A stretch of DNA of 13,470 nucleotides from JARDZI01 sp041639705 (GCA_041639705.1 JBEQBT010000074.1:1-13470), one strand, 5' to 3'. Positions 7,631 to 13,470 are shown, numbered from the stretch's first letter. Notes: generated from the letters alone by a model not told the origin. Made by a program: numbers and translations.

Positions 7631-8749
7631 CTATCGGTCAATCTCACCTAAGCAAATGTCAAAGGTAGCAAGTGTTGCAATAAAATCCTGAATAGTCATT
7701 CCTACTGCAATTTCCGGGAAAATCCCTATATTCACAAATGATGGTGAATGTACATGCAGCCTGTAGGGCTTTATGCTTCCATCGCTTACTATATAGTAGC
7801 CTAGTATTCCCTTTGCGCTTTCAATCTGGTTATAAACTTCTCCAACTGGAGGTTTAAGTAACTTTGGAACCTTTGCTGTTATTGGACCCTCAGGCAGTGA
7901 GGCAATTGCCTGCTCAATTATCCTGACACTTTGTCTGATCTCCAGTATACGAATGTAGAATCTGTCAAAGCAGTCACTATTTTTTAAAACAGGTACATCA
8001 AATTCAAACCTGTCATAAACGCTGTATGGTGCTATTTTCCTGAGATCATATGGAATTCCTGCTGCTCTTATATTTGGTCCTGTTATACCAAATTCAATAG
8101 CTTTCTTTGGAGTTATTATTCCTACTCCCTTGGTTCTCCCATGGAATATTTCATTTCCAGAAACCATTCCATCCATATCATTCACTCTCTCATTTAGCCC
8201 TTGGATTACCTTCTTCGCTGCAGGTATGAAGTCATCGGTCAGGTCATCCATTACCCCGCCTATTGTATAGTAAGCAGGCATCATTCTTGAACCTGTTATC
8301 ATTTCAATTAAATCCAGTATGCCCTCTCTTGCAGTAAATCCGTACATCCATGCTGTAGTAGCACCTAGATCTATACATGCACTTGATATGGAAATAAGGT
8401 GGCTTGCTATTCTCTGGAGCTCTCCTATAATAACACGAAGATACTCTGCTCTCTCTGGCACCTCTATCCCCATTAGTTTTTCAACAGTAACCACATACCC
8501 CCAATTGTTTAAGGCCCCTGCCAGATAATCGATTCTTGGTGTTAATGCAGCAAATTGTGGATATGTGCGGCTTTCAGCAAGCTTCTCTATTCCTCTATGA
8601 AGATATCCAATATTATTCTCACACTTTACAATTTCTTCCCCATTAAGAGTTAGAACTGCTCTAAATACTCCATGGGTACTTGGATGCTGTGGTCCTAAAT
8701 TTAAGTTATATTCCTGTGTCACAAAATCTTCTTCTTCCATTAATGCCAT
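7631..8749 (-). CDS. nuoD: Complex I 49-kDa-type subunit D
   Basis: NuoD is the peripheral subunit that forms the quinone reduction site together with NuoB; it has 372 residues from the chosen start, a normal length. The motif LGPQHPSTHG places His26, and TPRIDYL places Tyr75; they correspond to His38 and Tyr87 of Thermus Nqo4, which bind the quinone head group. The C-terminus ends in GEIDR, as is usual. The cysteine pairs that bind nickel in related [NiFe] hydrogenases are absent, so this is a quinone-type protein and not a hydrogenase large subunit, although a single Cys366 stands in FDICLGEIDR. An in-frame ATG at 8854 would add 35 residues, but these come from an intergenic repeat; a very strong ribosome binding site fixes the start at 8749. 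Confidence 0.95.
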   Translation of the reverse strand: MALMEEEDFVTQEYNLNLGPQHPSTHGVFRAVLTLNGEEIVKCENNIGYLHRGIEKLAESRTYPQFAALTPRIDYLAGALNNWGYVVTVEKLMGIEVPERAEYLRVIIGELQRIASHLISISSACIDLGATTAWMYGFTAREGILDLIEMITGSRMMPAYYTIGGVMDDLTDDFIPAAKKVIQGLNERVNDMDGMVSGNEIFHGRTKGVGIITPKKAIEFGITGPNIRAAGIPYDLRKIAPYSVYDRFEFDVPVLKNSDCFDRFYIRILEIRQSVRIIEQAIASLPEGPITAKVPKLLKPPVGEVYNQIESAKGILGYYIVSDGSIKPYRLHVHSPSFVNIGIFPEIAVGMTIQDFIATLATFDICLGEIDR

Positions 8750-8755
8750 ATTGAA

Positions 8756-8765
8756 CTCCTCCTCC
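8756..8765 (-). promoter_or_regulatory. Strong ribosome binding site that fixes the nuoD start
   Basis: GGAGGAGGAG on the minus strand stands 6 bases before the ATG at 8749. The upstream in-frame ATGs at 8854 and 8800 have nothing comparable, and they would translate the repeat at 8794-8884 into an N-terminal extension foreign to NuoD. Confidence 0.85.
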
Positions 8766-8793
8766 TCTCTTACATTACTAATAATATTCAATT

Positions 8794-8884
8794 CTGTCAT
8801 TGCTAAAAAGCCATTTGTTATCCTAAGGTTGGTACGATTTAATAATCTTAGCACTCAGATTCAACCCTATTCTCAAAATGACAG
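8794..8884. repeat. Degenerate palindromic intergenic repeat between nuoC and nuoD
   Basis: The element is 91 bp with perfect 8-bp terminal inverted repeats: CTGTCATT at 8794-8801 and AATGACAG at 8877-8884. Near its middle is a second inverted pair, AATCT (8844-8848) and AGATT (8857-8861). The edges (CTGTCATTGC on one side, CTGTCATTTTGAG on the other) and the AATCT/AGATT core resemble the widespread GTCATTGCGAG / GTCATTCTGAG bacterial intergenic repeats (family link from memory). It has decayed, because the outer stem cannot extend beyond the ends. It explains the 209-bp gap inside an otherwise compact operon. Confidence 0.5.
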
Positions 8885-8958
8885 TATAAGACCTTATATA
8901 GCAATAACAGGTACAAGCAAACAATGTTATTATTGAAATATATATTAAAACACTTTAC

Positions 8959-9402
8959 CTAAAATCTGTTGACTACATCTAGCTTAAAGCTTTTTTGGAG
9001 TGGATGACCTTCAAAATCCTCAGGGGTCAGAATCCTGTTAAGATTTTCATTACCTTCAAATACTATACCCATCAAATCATATATCTCCCTTTCCATTGCT
9101 TCAGCATATCTCCAAAGGGAAACAATGGAGGGAATTGAATTGGTATCTTTCCCAAGCTTTACCTTTATGGCAAGGAGTTTGATCTCATCATTCATAAGAT
9201 GATATACAACCTCAAACCTATCCTCATAATCAGCTGATGTAACATCCATAAGTCTTATATAATTGAACTTTTCCTTCAATGTTTTTAAAACCCATACAAT
9301 ATTTTCCTTATTTGAGTAAATTACTTCTCCGTTTTCAGAAATCTCCGCAGTACCTTTATTGTCTAAATTCAACTTCTCAACTAATTTAGCTGTATCAATC
9401 AT
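8959..9402 (-). CDS. nuoC: Complex I 30-kDa-type subunit C
   Basis: NuoC is the peripheral-arm subunit without cofactor that packs against NuoD; in enterobacteria the two are fused, here they are separate. The product has 147 residues, at the short end of the family, and has lost most of the variable C-terminal tail. Signatures are the LMDVTSADYEDRFEVVYHL strand region (51-69), AEAMEREIYDLMGIVFEGN (100-118) and ILTPEDFEGHPLQKSF (124-139). The usual GHP in the first GI-x-F-x-GHP motif is GNE. The start at 9402 overlaps the nuoB stop by 8 bases, with GGGTGA just upstream. A 209-bp gap with a repeat separates it from nuoD, an odd break in a coupled operon. Confidence 0.93.
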   Translation of the reverse strand: MIDTAKLVEKLNLDNKGTAEISENGEVIYSNKENIVWVLKTLKEKFNYIRLMDVTSADYEDRFEVVYHLMNDEIKLLAIKVKLGKDTNSIPSIVSLWRYAEAMEREIYDLMGIVFEGNENLNRILTPEDFEGHPLQKSFKLDVVNRF

Positions 9403-9982
9403 TATTTTTCACCCGCGCTATCTCTGGTTTTCTTAATTTAGCTCTAAGCTTTAAAAAACCGTCTATTAATGCTTCAGGCCTTGGAGGGCATCCTGGGATT
9501 ATTACATCTACTGGAATAATCTTATCTACTCCTCTAAGCACAGAATATGAGTCTGCAAAAGGTCCGCCTGTTATTGAGCAGCTGCCCATGGCAATAACAT
9601 ATCTAGGTTCTGACATCTGTTCATATAGCCTTTTTATCACAGGTGCCATTTTATTTGTTACTGTCCCTGCAACAATCATTACATCAGAATGACGGGGTGA
9701 TGGACGGAATACCTCATATCCAAAACGTGATATATCATACCTAGCTCCCCCTGATGCCATCATCTCGATTGCACAGCATGCAGGACCAAACGAAAGAGGC
9801 CATAGTGAATTCGAACGGCAAAAGTCTATGGCTTTTTCTAAAGTAGTGAATACCACATGGTTTGTCATAGAATCTTTCAAGCTATTATTCTCTATCTCAT
9901 TGAATTCCATTTCCTTTTTAAATGTTTCTTCATTAAATATAGTTTCTACCTTCTGTTCCTTATCCTTATCATTTACTTCCAT
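9395..9982 (-). CDS. nuoB: Complex I subunit B, cluster N2
   Basis: NuoB carries the terminal 4Fe-4S cluster N2, the direct electron donor to quinone. From the chosen start it has 195 residues. The four cluster ligands are visible: the adjacent Cys69-Cys70 (SFGPACCAIEMM), Cys135 (MGSCSITGGPF) and Cys165 (IIPGCPPRPEALIDGF). The first 40 or so residues are a charged extension with no clear family match. An in-frame ATG at 10012 would add 10 residues inside nuoA; I prefer the ATG at 9982 because GAAAGGAG lies 7 bases before it. This start overlaps the nuoA stop by 10 bases, and the stop overlaps nuoC by 8 bases. Confidence 0.95.
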   Translation of the reverse strand: MEVNDKDKEQKVETIFNEETFKKEMEFNEIENNSLKDSMTNHVVFTTLEKAIDFCRSNSLWPLSFGPACCAIEMMASGGARYDISRFGYEVFRPSPRHSDVMIVAGTVTNKMAPVIKRLYEQMSEPRYVIAMGSCSITGGPFADSYSVLRGVDKIIPVDVIIPGCPPRPEALIDGFLKLRAKLRKPEIARVKNND

Positions 9983-10329
9983 TCTAATGCTCCTTTCTTC
10001 CATGCATACCATAGTCCCAGGGAAAGCATTCCAACAAATATAACCATTTCTACAAATGCATAAATCCCTAATGCATTAAATGCCACTGCCCATGGATAAA
10101 GAAATACTGTCTCAACATCAAATATTACAAATATTAGTGCATATAAAAAATAACTAATCCTAAATTGCACCCATGTTGGACCATCTGTATCCAGTCCACA
10201 CTCATAGGTTCCCTCCTTTTCAGTACCTGGTCTTTTAGGTCTTACAAACCAATTGGTGATTATTATAATAAATCCAAGGGCAATTCCACCTAGTAGAAAT
10301 ATACCTAATGTTCCAAAATTCTGATTCAT
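9973..10329 (-). CDS. nuoA: Complex I subunit A
   Basis: NuoA is a three-helix membrane subunit at the junction with the peripheral arm; its first loop lies near the quinone entry. The product has 118 residues, the family norm. Helices are at about 8-28, 58-80 and 88-110. The loop motif KEGTYECGLDTDGP contains the conserved Cys44, and TM2 carries FVIFDVETVFLYPWA with Asp71 and Glu73. It is the first gene of the operon; the ATG at 10329 is preceded by AAAAGGAGAAAGGGAT. Upstream is a long AT-rich divergent region shared with lplA. Confidence 0.96.
   Translation of the reverse strand: MNQNFGTLGIFLLGGIALGFIIIITNWFVRPKRPGTEKEGTYECGLDTDGPTWVQFRISYFLYALIFVIFDVETVFLYPWAVAFNALGIYAFVEMVIFVGMLSLGLWYAWKKGALEWK
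9990..9997 (-). promoter_or_regulatory. Ribosome binding site that fixes the nuoB start
   Basis: GAAAGGAG on the minus strand lies in the last codons of nuoA, 7 bases before the ATG at 9982. The alternative ATGs at 10012 and 10003 lack a comparable site. Confidence 0.8.
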
Positions 10330-10489
10330 ATCCCTTTCTCCTTTTCATTTAAAATAGTAATAAGGCAAATTACCCCCTTGAATATCTATTAAAAGCAACC
10401 GTAAAAAATTTTGTATTTCTTATAATAGAAAACTTTTTATGGGAATCATTTACCTCTATTTTTATGAAGCTCTAACAAGTTTTAAATTA

Positions 10490-10552
10490 ATTGTTAAATA
10501 TTTAGTTAGAAAAATCAAACTCTCTTAACTATAAATTTACGTCTTTATTATA
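10490..10552 (-). promoter_or_regulatory. Weak promoter candidates and possible Rex-like operator for the nuo operon
   Basis: On the minus strand there is a perfect TATAAT at 10552-10547 but no good -35 box. A second candidate has TTGATT (10518-10513), a 17-base spacer and AACAAT (10495-10490). Overlapping the latter, 10491-10508 reads TTGTTAA-ATAT-TTAGTTA, which matches 11 of 14 defined positions of the redox repressor Rex consensus TTGTTAA-N4-TTAACAA. Rex is known to control respiratory genes in several Gram-positive bacteria; its role here is an inference. Confidence 0.3.
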
Positions 10553-10655
10553 CTAATTTCAACAATAATCTTTTTATTAACAAACGCTAAATGGAAGAAC
10601 CTAACTAAGCTATTTTGCTCCAAACGCTACTTATATAAGGAATTTGCAAAGATCT

Positions 10656-10732
10656 TATAACAGAATTACCTTGTAATATCGTATCACAACTGGAAGGGTA
10701 TTTTTGTGTATTATACATCGAATTCTGTTATA
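10656..10732. repeat. 77-bp segment with perfect 12-bp terminal inverted repeats
   Basis: TATAACAGAATT at 10656-10667 is repeated exactly in inverted orientation at 10721-10732 (AATTCTGTTATA). The enclosed 53 bases show partial further complementarity (CACAA near 10686 against TTGTG near 10705). No clear target-site duplication flanks it and it encodes nothing. It could be a small decayed mobile element, a large stem-loop, or a paired protein-binding site. Confidence 0.45.
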
Positions 10733-10786
10733 CAACATATCAATTGTTTGAAATAAACATCCTCATAATTTTATAAAAAAACCTCA

Positions 10787-10808
10787 TTGTTAACATATTG
10801 TTAACATA
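10787..10808. repeat. Two tandem 11-bp copies of TTGTTAACATA
   Basis: The 11-mer TTGTTAACATA occurs at 10787-10797 and again at 10798-10808. Each copy contains the 8-base palindrome TGTTAACA (10788-10795 and 10799-10806), so the two palindromes are 11 bases apart, about one helical turn, on the same face of the DNA. This is the form of a tandem operator. It lies about 105 bases upstream of the lplA -35 box. Confidence 0.5.
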
Positions 10809-10912
10809 TTCAATAAAAAGTTGTGTATTTTTTTAACAATCAATTTTCCTTGTTGTAAATGCTTTTTTAAAATTCTATAGCTAAAATTATAATCCATAAA
10901 ATAAAAAGCACC

Positions 10913-10941
10913 TTCAATTAATATTCAATAACATGTATAAT
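10913..10941 (+). promoter_or_regulatory. Predicted sigma-A promoter of lplA-lipA
   Basis: A perfect TATAAT at 10936-10941 is preceded, after a 17-base spacer, by TTCAAT at 10913-10918, a weak -35 box. The leader to the lplA ATG would be about 60 bases. The lplA ribosome binding site AGAGGTG (10996-11002) lies 5 bases before the ATG. Confidence 0.55.
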
Positions 10942-11007
10942 ATAAAAGTAAATGTATTAAAATTCAAGGTCAATAGCTAGCAAATATATTCAAAAAGAGG
11001 TGCATTT

Positions 11008-11994
11008 ATGTTAATAATAAAAAATGAAAATGATAATCCATTTTTCAATCATGCTGCTGAGGAATATATGCTTAGAAACTTTGATGAGGAATGCTTTATG
11101 CTGTGGATTAATAGACCAAGCATATTACTTGGTAGAAATCAAAATGCTTTGGCAGAAATTAATTTAGAATATGCCAAAGCCAATGATATTACGATTGTAA
11201 GAAGGCCATCTGGAGGGGGAGCTGTATTTAATGATTATGGTAATATGAATTATACTTTCATATCACAACTAGATGAAAATGGCTTTGCAGATTTCAAGAA
11301 GTTTGCATACCCTATAATTGAAGGATTAAGAAATCTTTCTATAAATGCTGAGTTTTCTGGTAGAAATGATATAACTATTGATGGTAAAAAAATTTCTGGT
11401 ACTGCTCAGTACAAACTTAAAAATCGTGTTATTCACCATGGTACCATGCTTTATTCAGCTTCTATAAGCAGTCTATCCAAAGCCTTAAATGTTAGACCTA
11501 TTAAACTTGAGAGTAAAGGAGTGGCATCAGTAACAAGCAGAGTAACCAATATAAACCAATATTTAAGTTCACCTATGACTTTAAAGGAGTTTAAGGAATA
11601 TCTGACTAATTTTGTGATTAACATATTTAAGGATAGTAAATTTTATGAATTTACAAAAAAGGATTTAGAAGGTATTGAAAAAATAGTGAGAGAAAAATAT
11701 GAAACCTGGGATTGGAACTTTGGTAAGTCTCCACAGTTTTCTCTCCATAATGAGAGGAAATATACTGGAGGAATCTTGGAAACCAGTCTAAATGTAGATA
11801 GAGGCATTATAAGAGAAATTAAATTCTATGGAGACTTCTTTGGAAAGATAGATGTTTCAGAACTTGAATGTGCTCTTGTTGGAGTAAATTATGAGGAAAA
11901 TGCATTATATGCCGCTTTGGAAGGCCATGATATTAATAATTATATGAACAATATAACTAAGAATAACTTAATACAGTGTATACTTGGAAATTAG
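11008..11994 (+). CDS. lplA: Lipoate-protein ligase A
   Basis: LplA activates lipoate (or octanoate) with ATP and joins it to a lysine of lipoyl domains in the cytoplasm. The product has 328 residues, the full two-domain length. The catalytic domain shows RRPSGGGAVFNDYGNMNYTF (65-84), the lipoate-binding loop; GRNDITIDGKKISGTAQY (118-135), with the catalytic lysine in GKKISG; HHGTML (143-148); and GVASVTSRVTNI (171-182). The C-terminal accessory domain (about 240-328) is present, which favours an ATP-using ligase over a LipB- or LipM-type transferase. AGAGGTG precedes the ATG by 5 bases. lipA follows after 21 bases in the same transcript, so LplA may supply octanoylated protein for LipA as well as salvage free lipoate (inference). 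Confidence 0.94.
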   Translation: MLIIKNENDNPFFNHAAEEYMLRNFDEECFMLWINRPSILLGRNQNALAEINLEYAKANDITIVRRPSGGGAVFNDYGNMNYTFISQLDENGFADFKKFAYPIIEGLRNLSINAEFSGRNDITIDGKKISGTAQYKLKNRVIHHGTMLYSASISSLSKALNVRPIKLESKGVASVTSRVTNINQYLSSPMTLKEFKEYLTNFVINIFKDSKFYEFTKKDLEGIEKIVREKYETWDWNFGKSPQFSLHNERKYTGGILETSLNVDRGIIREIKFYGDFFGKIDVSELECALVGVNYEENALYAALEGHDINNYMNNITKNNLIQCILGN

Positions 11995-12015
11995 AAATGA
12001 AGGAGTGTAAATAAT

Positions 12016-12861
12016 ATGTATATGAAAAAACCTGATTGGTTAAAAGTAAAATTGAAACTTGGAAATACAAATAATTTTGTTGAGAATACGATTGAAGAGT
12101 TGGAGCTAAATACAGTTTGTAAGGAAGCCAACTGTCCAAACAGGATGGAGTGTTTTCATAACAAGACTGCAACCTTTATGATATTAGGAAGTGTTTGTAC
12201 AAGAAACTGCAGATTCTGTAATGTTACACATGGTCTTCCCGAAAATGTAGATGAAAATGAACCACTAAATGTTGCTCAAGCTGTTAAAAAGCTGGGACTT
12301 AAGCATGTTGTCGTAACTTCCGTTACTAGAGATGATCTTGAAGATGGTGGAGCTAAACAGTTTGTTAAGGTAATTGAAGAAATTAATAAATTAACACCTG
12401 AAGTCACAATCGAGGTTTTAATCCCTGATCTTAAAGGAAATAAACAAGCTTTACTAAAAATAGTTAATGCTAAGCCAAAGGTAATAAATCATAATGTGGA
12501 AACCGTTCCTAATCTTTATTCTGATGTAAGACCTGGTGCAGTATATAGCCGTTCACTTGAATTATTAAAAAGAGTAAAGGAAGAGGACAGCAGCATAATT
12601 ACTAAATCGGGAATAATGCTTGGTCTTGGTGAAAAGGAAGAGGAAGTAATAGCTTTAATGAAGGATTTAAGAGGAGTAGACTGTGATATTTTAACTATTG
12701 GACAGTATTTATCACCTTCAAAGAAGCATCATCCAGTAATAGAATACATACATCCTGATATATTCAAAAAATATGAGGAAATAGGCTTATTCCTAGGCTT
12801 CAAACATGTGCCTTCCTCTCCATTAACAAGAAGTTCCTATCATGCAGGAGAAATAATTTAG
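12016..12861 (+). CDS. lipA: Lipoyl synthase (radical SAM)
   Basis: LipA inserts two sulfur atoms into protein-bound octanoyl chains to make lipoyl groups. The product has 281 residues, a normal length. The auxiliary 4Fe-4S cluster, which is consumed as the sulfur source, is bound by Cys35, Cys40 and Cys46 (CKEANCPNRMEC), with a serine from the C-terminal RSSYHA (272-277). The radical SAM cluster is bound by Cys61, Cys65 and Cys68 (CTRNCRFC). Other family motifs are VTSVTRDDLEDGGA and IMLGLGEKEEEV. The first ATG at 12016 is chosen because AAGGAG (12000-12005) is 10 bases upstream; an in-frame ATG at 12022 would be 16 bases away. No separate octanoyltransferase gene is seen nearby. Confidence 0.97.
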   Translation: MYMKKPDWLKVKLKLGNTNNFVENTIEELELNTVCKEANCPNRMECFHNKTATFMILGSVCTRNCRFCNVTHGLPENVDENEPLNVAQAVKKLGLKHVVVTSVTRDDLEDGGAKQFVKVIEEINKLTPEVTIEVLIPDLKGNKQALLKIVNAKPKVINHNVETVPNLYSDVRPGAVYSRSLELLKRVKEEDSSIITKSGIMLGLGEKEEEVIALMKDLRGVDCDILTIGQYLSPSKKHHPVIEYIHPDIFKKYEEIGLFLGFKHVPSSPLTRSSYHAGEII

Positions 12862-12956
12862 TTACTGCTTAGGAAATAAAAAGAAGCTCTTGATCATATG
12901 AATGTTTATTTAGTTGGAATTCCTATTCCATGACCATTTACTACAGTTCTCTAAGT

Positions 12957-13020
12957 AAAAAAGTGCAACAACAGCTTGATAAGAGAATACCTCTTCTCTT
13001 ATCAAGCTGTTGTTGCACTT
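12957..13020 (-). terminator. 27-bp perfect hairpin terminator between lipA and the foldase gene
   Basis: Bases 12961-12987 and 12994-13020 form a perfect 27-bp inverted repeat with a 6-base loop (12988-12993). Read on the minus strand, the stem is followed by an unbroken run of six Ts (complement of 12957-12962), so it is a strong Rho-independent terminator for the gene ending at 13060. On the plus strand the following bases are only loosely T-rich, but since lipA has no other terminator it may serve both converging transcripts. Confidence 0.85.
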
Positions 13021-13059
13021 AAGTATCATTTATATTTTAACAGGTGGCTGTCACTCTTA

Positions 13060-13458
13060 TTATAAAAGCTTCTCATATTTTTTAACTGTAGCTTTTCCCA
13101 GCCAATCATCTAAAAATGATTGCCACTTTTCATCCTTTTTTTGTGTGTTTATAGCTTGTTTTAACTCTTCCTTCTTCTCATCTAATGTATACACCTTTTC
13201 ATTAATTACTTCATAGGCTTTTATTATATGGTAACCATATACTGTGGACACCAGCCCTGATGTTTGTCCCGTTTTAAGCTTAAGTGCTGCCTCCTCAAAC
13301 TCTGGAACAAATTGTCCATCCTTCTTTACTGTATAACCTTCATCATTACCAACCATTCCAGGGTCCTCACCATATTCTGCAATAAGTTTATCAAAGTCCT
13401 CTCCATTTTTTACCTTAGTTAGAACCTCCTGAGCCTTTGGATATATAACTTTTTGCTT
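13060..13458 (-). CDS. Parvulin-type peptidyl-prolyl isomerase / PrsA-like foldase, 5' part missing
   Basis: This is the C-terminal 132 residues of a protein whose start lies beyond the contig end. Parvulin (PPIC) domain features are visible: KAQEVLTKVKNGEDFDKLIAEY at the start (alternating helix and linker), GQFVPEFEEAALKLKTGQTSG in the middle, and VYGYHIIKAYE, the usual G-Y/F-H-I-I-K end of the fold. A lysine- and glutamate-rich helix and a short SFLDDWLGKATVKKYEKLL tail follow, as in clostridial SurA/PrsA-like foldases. These normally have a signal peptide or lipobox and help secreted proteins fold outside the membrane; that part is not in the window, so location is inferred. The reading frame is open into the adapter, and the true upstream sequence is lost. 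An internal ATG at 13356 should not be taken as the start. Confidence 0.85.
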   Translation of the reverse strand, partial: KQKVIYPKAQEVLTKVKNGEDFDKLIAEYGEDPGMVGNDEGYTVKKDGQFVPEFEEAALKLKTGQTSGLVSTVYGYHIIKAYEVINEKVYTLDEKKEELKQAINTQKKDEKWQSFLDDWLGKATVKKYEKLL

Positions 13459-13470
13459 AGATCGGAAGAG
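13459..13470 (+). other. Illumina adapter remnant at the contig end
   Basis: The last 12 bases are AGATCGGAAGAG, exactly the shared start of the Illumina TruSeq adapters. They are in frame with the truncated foldase gene and would add four false residues (LFRS). They are untrimmed library sequence, not genomic DNA. Confidence 0.95.

Larger units (their letters stand above)
10330..11007. other. 678-bp divergent regulatory region between nuoA and lplA, no gene seen
   Basis: This stretch is strongly AT-rich and has stops in all frames, with no tRNA or riboswitch that I can recognise. It holds the ribosome binding sites of nuoA and lplA, a good promoter for lplA, weak promoter candidates for nuo, five exact TTGTTAA/TTAACAA heptamers, a 77-bp segment with 12-bp inverted ends, and a 9-base direct repeat CAAACGCTA at 10581-10589 and 10621-10629 spaced exactly 40 bases apart. 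Confidence 0.7.

Noticed and set aside
8750..8854. N-terminal extension of nuoD from the ATG at 8854
   Set aside because: The extension translates the intergenic repeat; the strong GGAGGAGGAG site and the family length support the ATG at 8749.
9983..10012. Longer nuoB from the ATG at 10012
   Set aside because: It would overlap nuoA by 40 bases without a ribosome binding site, while GAAAGGAG is well placed for the ATG at 9982.
7631..10329. Possibility that the operon encodes an Ech- or Mbh-type [NiFe] hydrogenase
   Set aside because: NuoD lacks both nickel-binding cysteine pairs and keeps the quinone-binding His and Tyr; NuoA, J, K, L, M and N are all present.
10581..10629. CAAACGCTA direct repeat as the start of a CRISPR or iteron array
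   Set aside because: There are only two 9-base copies, with no third unit at the next 40-base step; it is too little to call an array.
11957..12172. 71-codon minus-strand open frame over the lplA-lipA junction
   Set aside because: It overlaps two well-supported genes on the other strand and has no family signature.
12862..12956. Separate terminator just after lipA
   Set aside because: Only a short GGAATTCC-type self-complementary stretch is present, without a GC-rich stem or T run; the hairpin at 12961-13020 is far better.

Overview
The window looks like a piece of chromosome from a low-GC, anaerobic Firmicute, most likely a Clostridium-type organism. The grounds are the AT-rich DNA, strong purine-rich ribosome binding sites, tightly packed operons, and the gene content: an 11-subunit complex I without an NADH module, a probable [FeFe] hydrogenase, LplA/LipA and a PrsA-like foldase. 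I cannot name the species. The right end is a sequencing artefact: the last 12 bases (13459-13470) are the Illumina adapter core AGATCGGAAGAG, so the contig stops inside a real gene.

Layout. At 1-144 (minus strand) lies the first 48 codons of a gene that resembles the N-terminus of group B [FeFe] hydrogenases. A 29-bp hairpin followed by a T-rich stretch (264-331) separates it from the nuo operon, which fills 339-10329 on the minus strand in the order nuoA-B-C-D-H-I-J-K-L-M-N. The nuoE, nuoF and nuoG genes are absent, and a 131-bp gap sits between nuoD and nuoH where they would normally be. A 209-bp gap between nuoC and nuoD carries a degenerate palindromic repeat. A 678-bp AT-rich divergent region (10330-11007) separates nuoA from the plus-strand pair lplA-lipA (11008-12861). 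A 27-bp perfect hairpin (12961-13020) lies between the converging lipA and a 5'-truncated minus-strand parvulin-type foldase gene (13060-13458).

How the genes work together. NuoB, C, D and I form the peripheral connecting arm, with cluster N2 and two further 4Fe-4S clusters. NuoA, H, J, K, L, M and N form the membrane ion-pumping arm. NuoD keeps the His and Tyr that bind the quinone head group, so the complex is of quinone-reducing type, with reduced ferredoxin or another low-potential donor replacing NADH (inference). LplA and LipA would attach and build the lipoyl cofactor on 2-oxoacid dehydrogenase or glycine-cleavage proteins encoded elsewhere.

The most notable observations are these. 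NuoM has Leu225 where the TM7 lysine of antiporter-like subunits is expected, with an extra Lys146 near the TM5 glutamate. The divergent region contains five exact copies of the Rex-type half-site TTGTTAA/TTAACAA. A 77-bp segment in the same region has perfect 12-bp terminal inverted repeats. No CRISPR array, tRNA, rRNA, transposase gene or recognisable new defence or mobile system was found.
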